This document shows, piece by piece, positions 1 to 6,120 of a DNA stretch of 7,020 nucleotides. Position numbers and translations under genes: made by a program. The notes under the pieces are model-generated. The model saw nothing but the letters and a program-made list of their open reading frames with translations, was not told where the DNA came from and ran no database searches. Numbering within the stretch: the stretch's first letter is position 1; each line of letters begins with the position of its first letter. Origin of the DNA: Proteobacteria bacterium UBA6729 (GTDB taxonomy: Bacteria; Pseudomonadota; Gammaproteobacteria; Porifericomitales; Porifericomitaceae); the NCBI GenBank assembly GCA_002454015.1, contig DKIB01000106.1, positions 7,455 through 14,474 of the forward strand, written 5' to 3'.

Positions 1-205
1 CCGCCGCCGGAGTCGCATCCAGCAGGTCGTGCAGTCGCGCGCGTTCTGCATCCCGGGGGGGCTGTCGCCAGGCCAGATGGTACAGGTGCAGGGCCGTCAA
101 CTCCTGTAGCGCAGGCACCTCCTGCCGACAGCTCTCCAACAGCACGCGCAGACGGAACTCCGGCAGGGCAGGCCCACCGTACACCTGCTCGTATACCTTG
201 CTCAC
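1..205 (-). CDS. purL: Phosphoribosylformylglycinamidine synthase (PurL), N-terminal fragment
   Basis: Only the first 68 codons are present; the gene runs off the left edge. PurL (FGAR amidotransferase) converts FGAR, glutamine and ATP to FGAM in the fourth step of purine synthesis, in the cytosol. The identification rests on the N-terminal signature GGPALPEFRLRVLL at residues 10-23, which matches the GSPALSxFRxxKLL opening of the long (about 1300-residue) proteobacterial PurL. A following segment (about residues 36-62) fits the next part of that N-terminal domain, ending in an RARLHDLL helix. The start is a GTG at 203-205; the same frame is closed 24 nt upstream by the TAG stop of the preceding gene, so no much longer start is possible. 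A weak GGTAG lies just upstream. No catalytic or glutaminase residues fall inside the window. The call rests on recalled family sequence, not on an alignment. Confidence 0.82.
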   Translation of the reverse strand, partial: MSKVYEQVYGGPALPEFRLRVLLESCRQEVPALQELTALHLYHLAWRQPPRDAERARLHDLLDATPAA

Positions 206-229
206 AGATCTACCCGCGCGGGGCAGCTG

Positions 230-769
230 CTACAGCCGCATCCGTGCCAGATTGATGTCCTTTGATGCCGTCTCCCACATCTTGTCAAACTCATGACCCA
301 GCTTGCGGACCCGGCCCGGATCATTGAAGTTCACAATGCCATGCCAGCCTTCGGCGAGGGGACGGTGCAGAACCCCGCACTCATCCACCAGCAGCAGGAA
401 TGCATTGTATTCCCTGTAGACCTCGGAGGGGACGCGCAGATCCACAAAACTGCTGTAGTCCTGTGCAAGTCGTAACAGGACATGCCCACTACGCGCCAGG
501 GCCTGGGGTTCCAGCACCAGAATATGCGCCTGAAAACGGGGCTGCTGACTGATGCAGCCGCGCACCGCATCCCGGACCTCCGGGGTATTCAGGAGCGCCG
601 GGTCCAGCAACCGTGAGGCGATACGCACGGTGCGCGTGGCCTGCTCAAGCAGACACCGGACGGCTACCCGCCCCTCCGCCATGCCGGAGAGTTGCAGGGC
701 TCTGGCATCCTCACCGAGTCGCAACTGAGTCAGTTCAGACTGTACCGCGTTACCTTCTTCAACCCCCAT
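230..769 (-). CDS. Uncharacterised 179-aa protein, PLD-like/DUF7931-like
   Basis: The function is unknown. The protein is soluble, with no signal peptide or membrane segment. Visible conserved-looking blocks are AVRCLLEQATRTVRIASRLLDP (about residues 36-57), an ILVLEPQALARSGHVLLRLAQ stretch (83-103), VDLRVP-x5-REYNAFLLLVD (109-129), GVLHRPLAEGWHGIVNFNDP (132-151) and a closing EFDKMWE (160-166). The alternation of helices and strands with a final F-x-x-x-W motif recalls phospholipase D-like folds, but no HKD catalytic motif is present, so enzymatic activity is doubtful. It resembles the proteobacterial family I recall as DUF7931, which is sometimes fused to GNAT acetyltransferases; that assignment is from memory. 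Its ATG overlaps the TGA of the DUF934 gene by one base (TGATG) and has no clear Shine-Dalgarno of its own, so it is probably translated by termination-reinitiation. The coupling suggests a link to sulfite assimilation, but this is inference. Confidence 0.8.
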   Translation of the reverse strand: MGVEEGNAVQSELTQLRLGEDARALQLSGMAEGRVAVRCLLEQATRTVRIASRLLDPALLNTPEVRDAVRGCISQQPRFQAHILVLEPQALARSGHVLLRLAQDYSSFVDLRVPSEVYREYNAFLLLVDECGVLHRPLAEGWHGIVNFNDPGRVRKLGHEFDKMWETASKDINLARMRL

Positions 770-1242
770 CAGCGATATCGAAACAGGGCCGGGGCACCAT
801 CCGCTGCCGGCTGGTAACGCACGGAAAACTCGGCAAAGGCCTGCAGGGCCTCCTGCGGATCACGATCCGCACGCAGTTCAAAGGAGTCAAAGCCACAACG
901 CTGCATAAAGTACAGTTGATCACGCAAGATGTCACCAATGGCCCGCAGCTCCCCCTGATATTGATAGCGGTTCCGCAGCAGACGCGCACTGGAATAGCAA
1001 CGCCCATCCACAAACTGCGGAAAATCAAGAGCGATCAACGGCAGTTGCGGCAAGGCCGGTGCCAGTTCCTCAACCGAATCCGCCCCCGACAACCACACCC
1101 CGGCCCCTGCCGACAACCAGGCATCACGCTGCTCACACCAATCGGCAAACGGTACGATCACATTCGCAGCAGGGGCAGCAGGGGCCTCACGCAGCAACAC
1201 CCACTCATCCTCAACCACCTCCTGATTCTTAATGATCCGCAT
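769..1242 (-). CDS. DUF934 family protein, sulfite-reductase partner
   Basis: This 157-residue cytosolic protein belongs to the DUF934 family, which is almost always encoded next to CysI-type sulfite reductases in Proteobacteria. The family core is clear: FPQFVDGRCYSSARLLR (about residues 74-90), then YQGELRAIGDILRDQLYFMQRCGFDSFEL (95-123). It has three separated cysteines (36, 82, 116) and no CxxC pair, so nothing suggests a metal or cluster site. The family is thought to assist sulfite reduction, perhaps as an accessory or assembly factor; its biochemical role is not known to me. The start is well supported by AAGGAG seven bases upstream, inside the end of the sulfite reductase gene, which it overlaps by 14 nt. 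Its stop overlaps the next gene by one base. The cysH, cysD and cysN genes that often follow in beta- and gammaproteobacteria are absent. Confidence 0.9.
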   Translation of the reverse strand: MRIIKNQEVVEDEWVLLREAPAAPAANVIVPFADWCEQRDAWLSAGAGVWLSGADSVEELAPALPQLPLIALDFPQFVDGRCYSSARLLRNRYQYQGELRAIGDILRDQLYFMQRCGFDSFELRADRDPQEALQAFAEFSVRYQPAADGAPALFRYR

Positions 1243-2884
1243 AGACCCGCTCCTTGAACGGCGCCATGCCTATACGCCTGTAGGTATCAATAAACCGCTC
1301 ACCGGACTCACGCTGCTCCAGATACACCTGCAGCAGCTGATCAATGGTGAGGGCCACCACATCCTTGGGCACAGCAGGACCCAGCCGGGCTCCGATGGCG
1401 GCATTGTTGCCGGCATCCCCCCCCAGTGTCAACTGGTAAAATTCCTTGCCCCGCTTGTCCACCCCGAGGATCCCTATATGCCCGATATGGTGGTGGCCGC
1501 AGGCATTCACGCAACCTGACATCTTGATGCTGAGCTCCCCGATATCATGCAGATAGTCCAAATCATCAAAGTGCTCATTAATCTGCTTGGCGATGGGGAT
1601 GGAACCGGCATTCGCAAGTGAACAAAAGTCCAGACCCGGGCAGCAAATCATGTCCGTCAGCAAGCCCAGATTGGGAGTAGCCAGACCCTGCTCCCGCAGC
1701 TGCTCCCACAGCTCATACAGCTGTGAGCGATGCACATGCGCCAACAGCAGATTCTGATCGTGTGTCACACGAATCTCCGCAAAGCTGTAACGCTCTGCCA
1801 TATCGGCAATCGCATCCATCTGCTCCGCAGTCGCATCACCAGGGGGCTCCCCGGGGGCCTTCAATGGCATATACACCACCTGATAACCCGGCGCCTTGTG
1901 TGCCGCAAGATTGCGATCCATCCAACGTGCAAAGTCCGGGGTCTCACGACGCCACTGTGCCAGGGTTGTCGCATCAACATCATCCGTACGATAGTCCGGC
2001 GCAGCAAAAAAACCGCGCATATACTCCAACCCGGATTCCGGCAACTCCAGTTCGGGCCTGCGTGTATACTGCCAGTCCTCTTCCACCAGTTCAGTAAAGC
2101 GCTCCAGCCCCACCGCATTGACCAGTATCTTGACGCGCGCCTTGTATTTGTTGTCACGCCGACCCAGACGGTTATACACCCGCAAAATCGATTCCAGATA
2201 GCTGAACAGATGGCGCCGCTCCAAAAACTCACGTATGAACAATCCTATATACGGGGTACGCCCCTGACCACCCCCAACCAGCACCCGGAACCCCAACTCC
2301 CCAACAGCATTGCGCACCAGATACAGACCGATATCGTGCACCTGCACCGCCGCCCGGTCCCGACTTGCCCCGGTCACCGCGATCTTGAACTTGCGGGGCA
2401 GATAGGAGAACTCCGGATGTAGCGTGGACCATTGGCGCAACAGCTCACAGTAAGGCCGCGGGTCCTCCAGCTCATCCGCAGCCACCCCCGCCAGATGATC
2501 TGCCGTGATATTGCGCACGCAGTTGCCACTGGTCTGAATGGCATGCATCTCTACCTTGGCCAGCTGCTCCAGTATATCCGGCACCTCCTCCAGACGCGGC
2601 CAGTTGTACTGAATGTTCTGACGGGTGCTGAAGTGCCCGTAGCCCTTGTCAAAACGACGTGCGATGGTGGCCAGCATGCGCAGCTGCACAGCTGACAACA
2701 ACCCATACGGTATGGCCACCCGCAACATCGGCGCATGGCGTTGCAGGTACAGGCCATTCATCAGCCGCAACGGACGGAACTCTGCCTCGCTCAGCTCCCC
2801 CGCCAGGAACCGTTGCACCTGTGCACGGAACTGCTGAACCCGCTCGTCTACCAGCCGCCGATCATATTCGTCATAGCGATACAT
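1229..2884 (-). CDS. cysI: Assimilatory sulfite reductase hemoprotein (nitrite/sulfite reductase family)
   Basis: This 551-residue protein should reduce sulfite to sulfide with six electrons for cysteine synthesis, in the cytosol. It has the duplicated ferredoxin-like plus siroheme/4Fe-4S layout of the family. Cluster and siroheme ligands are C415 and C421 (CX5C, in CCPGLDFC) and C458 and C462 (CX3C, in SGCVNACGHHH). Likely siroheme and substrate-contact residues are R88 (HFSTRQNIQ), R124 (NCVRNI), and K165 and K167 (LPRKFKIAV). The glycine-rich LVGGGQGRTP lies at 202-211. Length and N-terminal sequence (MYRYDEYDRR) closely match the roughly 550-residue Pseudomonas-type CysI, shorter than the 570 residues of E. 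coli CysI. The DUF934 partner next door makes sulfite a much likelier substrate than nitrite. No CysJ flavoprotein is present, so the electron donor is unknown. The gene begins 48 nt after cox3 with only a weak GGA ribosome site, and no terminator separates the two. Confidence 0.93.
   Translation of the reverse strand: MYRYDEYDRRLVDERVQQFRAQVQRFLAGELSEAEFRPLRLMNGLYLQRHAPMLRVAIPYGLLSAVQLRMLATIARRFDKGYGHFSTRQNIQYNWPRLEEVPDILEQLAKVEMHAIQTSGNCVRNITADHLAGVAADELEDPRPYCELLRQWSTLHPEFSYLPRKFKIAVTGASRDRAAVQVHDIGLYLVRNAVGELGFRVLVGGGQGRTPYIGLFIREFLERRHLFSYLESILRVYNRLGRRDNKYKARVKILVNAVGLERFTELVEEDWQYTRRPELELPESGLEYMRGFFAAPDYRTDDVDATTLAQWRRETPDFARWMDRNLAAHKAPGYQVVYMPLKAPGEPPGDATAEQMDAIADMAERYSFAEIRVTHDQNLLLAHVHRSQLYELWEQLREQGLATPNLGLLTDMICCPGLDFCSLANAGSIPIAKQINEHFDDLDYLHDIGELSIKMSGCVNACGHHHIGHIGILGVDKRGKEFYQLTLGGDAGNNAAIGARLGPAVPKDVVALTIDQLLQVYLEQRESGERFIDTYRRIGMAPFKERVYADH
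1250..1255 (-). promoter_or_regulatory. Ribosome binding site of the DUF934 gene
   Basis: AAGGAG on the minus strand lies seven bases before the ATG at 1240-1242. It is inside the last codons of cysI and supports the start used for the DUF934 protein, which overlaps cysI by 14 nt. Confidence 0.75.
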
Positions 2885-2897
2885 ACGTAAATATCCA

Positions 2898-2919
2898 GCA
2901 CGTGCCCTACCCTGTGCCC
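2898..2919. repeat. Short direct repeats and palindrome in the cox3-cysI gap
   Basis: The 48-nt gap (2885-2932) is the largest non-coding space in the window. It contains GTGCCC twice on the plus strand (2902-2907 and 2914-2919), starts 12 bases apart, and the first copy overlaps an 8-base perfect palindrome GCACGTGC (2898-2905). Such an arrangement could be a regulator site for cysI, but the elements are short, no recognisable -35/-10 pair accompanies them, and they could be chance in GC-rich DNA. No rho-independent terminator is seen here. Confidence 0.25.
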
Positions 2920-2932
2920 GGGATCACGACGA

Positions 2933-3814
2933 TCACAGCCAGTACACCAGGACAAACAGGAGCAGCCAGACTACATCCACGAAGTGCCAGTACCAGGCGA
3001 CTGCCTCAAAGGCAAAGTGGCTGCGGGGGTTGAAGTCACCACGCACGGCCCGCAGCCAGATGACGATGAGCATGATCGAACCGATGGTAACGTGCAGACC
3101 ATGAAAACCGGTGAGCATATAGAACACGGTTCCATAGATGCCCGAGTTCATGGTGAAATTCAGCTCCGTGTAGGCGTGCCCATATTCCCCGGCCTGCAGT
3201 ACCACGAACAGCAGGCCCAGCACCCAGGTGGCCAACAGCCAGCCTACCAGGCCACGGTGCTCCCCACGCTTCAGCGCCCAGTGCGCCAGGGTGATAGTCA
3301 GGCCGCTACTCAACAGGATAATAGTGTTGATGGCCGGTACGCCCCAGGCCCCGACCGTATGCTCGGCCAGGGTGAAGTGGGTGGCATCGGGGAGTTGCAG
3401 GGCTGGCCACTGTGCAGTGTACTCCGGCCACAGTACCGTGTTGGTCAGCCAGCCGGTGCCCGCCCCCCCCAGCCAGGGCACCGAGAGCAAACGGGCATAG
3501 AAGAGGGCACCAAAAAAGCCTGCGAAGAACATGACCTCGGAGACAATAAACCAGACCATGCCCCAGCGAAAACTGATATCCACCCGACGGTTGTACAACC
3601 CGGCCAGACTTTCACGCACCACGGTGCCAAACCAGCCGTATAACACCAGCAGGAACAGGGCAAACCCGGCCCCCATCAGGAAGGTGCCAAGGGGAGAACC
3701 GTTCAGCATCACGGCGGCACCCACAAACATGAGGGCCAGAGTGATGGAGGCCAGCAGGGGCCAGGGTGAAGGCTCGGGCAGATAATAGGCAGTGGCCGGT
3801 GTATCAGACATCAT
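2933..3814 (-). CDS. coxC: Cytochrome c oxidase subunit III
   Basis: This 293-residue, seven-helix subunit of the heme-copper oxidase sits in the inner membrane and stabilises subunit I and its proton-uptake D channel. Signature features are the conserved membrane glutamate E93 in FIVSEVMFF, AINTIILLSSGLT (161-173), TGFHGLHVTIGS (235-246) and the C-terminal FEAVAWYWHFVDVVWLLLF (269-287). The loop between helices 3 and 4 (about 108-155) is longer than in mitochondrial subunit III, as in other gammaproteobacterial forms. An open frame extends 63 nt further upstream to an ATG at 3877, but that extension lies inside cox11 and lacks family sequence. The ATG at 3812-3814 has AAGGAG exactly six bases upstream and is preferred; an adjacent ATG at 3809-3811 would remove one residue. 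The start overlaps the cox11 stop by 11 nt. SURF1 and heme A synthesis genes do not follow; cysI does. Confidence 0.95.
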   Translation of the reverse strand: MMSDTPATAYYLPEPSPWPLLASITLALMFVGAAVMLNGSPLGTFLMGAGFALFLLVLYGWFGTVVRESLAGLYNRRVDISFRWGMVWFIVSEVMFFAGFFGALFYARLLSVPWLGGAGTGWLTNTVLWPEYTAQWPALQLPDATHFTLAEHTVGAWGVPAINTIILLSSGLTITLAHWALKRGEHRGLVGWLLATWVLGLLFVVLQAGEYGHAYTELNFTMNSGIYGTVFYMLTGFHGLHVTIGSIMLIVIWLRAVRGDFNPRSHFAFEAVAWYWHFVDVVWLLLFVLVYWL

Positions 3815-4379
3815 CGTCTTCTCCTTGTTCATCCGCCACCTCGGCACCAGTATCACCGGGTACCCTGAAGAATGCATAGGACAGGGTCAGGACCTCAAGG
3901 TCCAGGGGCAGTTCCGGATCGATTATGAAGCGCAGAGACAGCTCGCGTTGCTCATCGGCAGCCAAGGTCTGCTCCTGAAAACAGAAACACTCGATCTTGT
4001 TAAAGTAGGAGGCTGCCCGGGCCGGGGCCATACTCGGTATGGCACGCCCGGTCACAGCATGCCGTGCCTGATTCCTGGCCCGGTAGTGGATGGTGCTGAT
4101 CGCACCGGTGCGCACGCGCACGCGGCGCTCAACAGGGTAGAAGTGCCACGGCAGGGCATCGTTGATACTGGCATCCAGCTGTACCGTAACCCAGCGGTTC
4201 CCGACACCTTGCAGACGAACAGCAGACTCCTCAGCGATGACGCTGGTCTTGCCGTTCAGGCCGGTCAGATCACAGAAGGTGTCGTACAGTGGCACCAGCA
4301 GGAAACCAAACCCGACCATACCCAGGGCAACAGCGGCCAGGGTCAGCGCGGTGCGCCGATTGCGTTGCTCCCGGTTCAC
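3804..4379 (-). CDS. ctaG: Cytochrome c oxidase assembly protein Cox11/CtaG (CuB copper chaperone)
   Basis: Cox11 inserts copper into the CuB site of subunit I. The 191-residue protein has one N-terminal transmembrane helix (about residues 11-30) that exports a copper-binding domain to the periplasm. The family hallmarks are VPLYDTFCDLTGLNGKT (29-45) with C36, the copper motif KIECFCFQEQ (128-137) with C131 and C133, and the following FIIDPELP (151-158) and LTLSYAFFRV (164-173). The frame stays open upstream to 4595, but that extension runs through the small gene and the end of coxA and is not family-like. The GTG at 4377-4379 gives VNREQRNRR before the helix, matches normal family length, and forms a GTGA four-base overlap with the stop of the small gene. 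The tail (180-191) is unusually acidic. The copper-binding cysteines are intact. Confidence 0.93.
   Translation of the reverse strand: MNREQRNRRTALTLAAVALGMVGFGFLLVPLYDTFCDLTGLNGKTSVIAEESAVRLQGVGNRWVTVQLDASINDALPWHFYPVERRVRVRTGAISTIHYRARNQARHAVTGRAIPSMAPARAASYFNKIECFCFQEQTLAADEQRELSLRFIIDPELPLDLEVLTLSYAFFRVPGDTGAEVADEQGEDDDV
3821..3826 (-). promoter_or_regulatory. Ribosome binding site that fixes the cox3 start
   Basis: AAGGAG on the minus strand lies six bases before the ATG at 3812-3814, within the acidic tail codons of cox11. It argues against the ATG 63 nt further upstream as the start of subunit III. Confidence 0.8.
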
Positions 4380-4507
4380 AGCTGCCCCCACAAACGAAAC
4401 AACAGTTGCCCGGCATAGAACCCCGCAGCCACCAATGCCAATAGCGCCACGGTATAGAGATTGCGGCGACGCAGGGCAGCAGCCTGCTTGTGCGGTTCCT
4501 GGCTCAT
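4376..4507 (-). CDS. Small single-helix membrane protein (probable cytochrome oxidase small assembly protein)
   Basis: A 43-residue protein sits in the slot between coxA and cox11. It has a short basic head (MSQEPHKQAAALRRRN) and one hydrophobic helix (about residues 17-37), ending in RLWGQL. Arginines before the helix predict a cytoplasmic N-terminus. Many beta- and gammaproteobacterial cox operons carry a tiny one-helix protein at exactly this place, annotated as cytochrome oxidase small assembly protein; position, size and topology fit, although the sequence is too short for firm homology. Its ATG begins three bases after the coxA stop (TGA-GGC-ATG), with no properly spaced Shine-Dalgarno, so it probably depends on ribosomes finishing coxA. 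Its stop overlaps the cox11 GTG by four bases. Both junctions argue that it is a real translated gene, and it would be missed by length-limited gene callers. Confidence 0.82.
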   Translation of the reverse strand: MSQEPHKQAAALRRRNLYTVALLALVAAGFYAGQLLFRLWGQL

Positions 4508-4510
4508 GCC

Positions 4511-6100
4511 TCAGCGCACCACCGGAGCCGTGGTAAAGCTGTGATACGGCGGGGGTGAAGGCAGGGTCCACTCCAGTCCCTCTGCGCCCTCCCACACCTG
4601 GTCAGTCGCCCGCTGACCCCCGCGCACACACTGGATCACCAGATACACGAAGATCAGCTGGCTGAGCCCGAAGGCGAAAGCCCCCAGGCTGGAGATGAAG
4701 TTGAACTCGGCAAAGCGCACAGCGTAGTCCGGGATGCGACGCGGCATGCCCGCCAGCCCCAGAAAGTGCTGTGGGAAGAACAGCACATTGATGAATATGA
4801 ACGACAACCAGAAATGCAGCTTGCCCAGCGTCTCGTTGTACATGTGACCGGTCCACTTCGGCAACCAGAGATAGGCCCCTGCCATAAGCGCGAATATCGA
4901 ACCCGGCACCAGTACATAGTGGAAGTGAGCCACCACGAAGTAGGTGTCGTGATACTGGAAGTCGGCCGGGGTGATGCCGAGCATCAATCCGGAGAAGCCA
5001 CCGATGCTGAACAGGACCACAAATGCCACGGCAAACAGCATGGGGGTCTCAAAGGTCAATGAACCGCGCCACATGGTAGCGATCCAGTTGAAGATCTTCA
5101 CCCCTGTGGGTACCGCAATGGACATGGTGGCATACATGAAGAACAACTCCCCGGTGAGCGGCATGCCCACGGTAAACATGTGATGCGCCCACACGAAGAA
5201 TGACAGGAAGGCTATGGCAGCCGTGGCATACACCATGGAAGTGTAACCGAACAGTGGTTTGCGGGAGAACGTCGGTATCACCTGCGAGATGATGCCAAAG
5301 GCCGGCAGGATCAGGATATACACCTCGGGATGCCCGAAGAACCAGAACACATGCTGGAACAGCACCGGGTCACCACCGCCCGCAGCATTGAAGAAGCTGG
5401 TGCCGAAGTAACGATCCGTCAACAGCATGGTCACCGCACCCGCCAACACCGGCATGGCGGCGATCAGCAGGAAGGCCGTGATGATCCAGGTCCACACGAA
5501 CAGGGGCAGTTTCATGAAGGTCATGCCCGGAGCACGCATATTGAAGATGGTGGCGATGATGTTGATCGCACCCATTACCGAAGACAATCCCATGAGGTGC
5601 ACCGCGAAGATCACAAACGGAAAGGCATCCTGGGTCTGCAACATCAGGGGCGGATACATGGTCCAGCCGCCCGCGGGCCCACCCCCCGGTAGCAACAGGG
5701 TCAGCAGCAACAGACTGAAGGCAAAGGGCAGTATCCAGAAGCTCCAGTTGTTCAGGCGTGGCAACGCCATATCCGGCGCGCCGATCATCATCGGTATCAT
5801 CCAGTTGGCAAGACCCACGGCCCCCGGCATCACCACACCAAAGATCATAATCAGCGCATGCATGGTGGTCATGGAGTTAAAAAACTGGGGCTCCACATAC
5901 TGCAGCCCGGGGTGCATCAACTCCAGGCGGACGACCAGGGCCATGGCGCCACCCACCAGAAACATCAGCAGGGAGAACAGCAGGTACAGCGTACCGATGT
6001 CCTTGTGGTTGGTAGTAAACAGCCAACGCATCAGGCCAGCCTGTGGCCCGTGGTGATGCTCGTCCGCCAATGTCCCTACGGTTGCTGCAGTTGTACTCAT
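4511..6100 (-). CDS. coxA: Cytochrome c oxidase subunit I (catalytic, A-type heme-copper oxidase)
   Basis: This 529-residue, roughly 12-helix core subunit reduces oxygen to water and pumps protons. All cofactor ligands are present: H81 and H394 for the low-spin heme, H392 for the high-spin heme, and H257, H306 and H307 for CuB. Y261 in GHPEVY would form the His-Tyr crosslink with H257. The D channel is intact (D110 in GAPDM, asparagines at 99 and 117-118, N180, and E259), and so is the K channel (K335 in PTGVKIFNW). E259 marks it as an A1-type pump. The C-terminal GAEGLEWTLPSPPPYHSF is the typical proteobacterial tail. The start at 6098-6100 is fixed by a strong AGGAGG six bases upstream. It lies 20 nt after coxB and 3 nt before the small membrane protein gene. 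Confidence 0.98.
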   Translation of the reverse strand: MSTTAATVGTLADEHHHGPQAGLMRWLFTTNHKDIGTLYLLFSLLMFLVGGAMALVVRLELMHPGLQYVEPQFFNSMTTMHALIMIFGVVMPGAVGLANWMIPMMIGAPDMALPRLNNWSFWILPFAFSLLLLTLLLPGGGPAGGWTMYPPLMLQTQDAFPFVIFAVHLMGLSSVMGAINIIATIFNMRAPGMTFMKLPLFVWTWIITAFLLIAAMPVLAGAVTMLLTDRYFGTSFFNAAGGGDPVLFQHVFWFFGHPEVYILILPAFGIISQVIPTFSRKPLFGYTSMVYATAAIAFLSFFVWAHHMFTVGMPLTGELFFMYATMSIAVPTGVKIFNWIATMWRGSLTFETPMLFAVAFVVLFSIGGFSGLMLGITPADFQYHDTYFVVAHFHYVLVPGSIFALMAGAYLWLPKWTGHMYNETLGKLHFWLSFIFINVLFFPQHFLGLAGMPRRIPDYAVRFAEFNFISSLGAFAFGLSQLIFVYLVIQCVRGGQRATDQVWEGAEGLEWTLPSPPPYHSFTTAPVVR

Positions 6101-6106
6101 GTCCTT

Positions 6107-6112
6107 CCTCCT
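6107..6112 (-). promoter_or_regulatory. Strong ribosome binding site of coxA
   Basis: A perfect AGGAGG on the minus strand stands six bases before the coxA ATG, in the 20-nt gap after coxB. It is the strongest such site in the window, fitting the high expression expected for the catalytic subunit. Confidence 0.8.
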
Positions 6113-6120
6113 GCTGCAGA

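Noticed and set aside
613..1257. 214-codon open frame on the plus strand
   Set aside because: It is antisense to the DUF934 gene and parts of its neighbours, has a composition typical of reverse-frame translation (rich in Pro, Arg, Gln, His), and shows no family motif.
1730..2422. 230-codon open frame on the plus strand
   Set aside because: It lies wholly antisense within cysI, whose own frame is strongly conserved; the antisense product shows no recognisable domain.
2885..2932. Rho-independent terminator between cox3 and cysI
   Set aside because: There are G/C runs and a CTGTG/CACAG pairing possibility, but the stem is only five pairs with a long loop and no T run follows.
2984..3643. 219-codon open frame on the plus strand
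   Set aside because: It is antisense within cox3 and arises from GC-rich codon structure; no domain or plausible ribosome site was seen.
3815..3877. Upstream ATG extension of cox3 (21 extra residues)
   Set aside because: It lies inside the conserved end of cox11, has no family-like sequence, and a well-placed AAGGAG points to the ATG at 3814 instead.
4380..4595. Upstream extension of the cox11 frame
   Set aside because: It runs through the small membrane protein gene and the end of coxA, is not hydrophobic or family-like, and the GTG at 4379 gives the normal Cox11 length.
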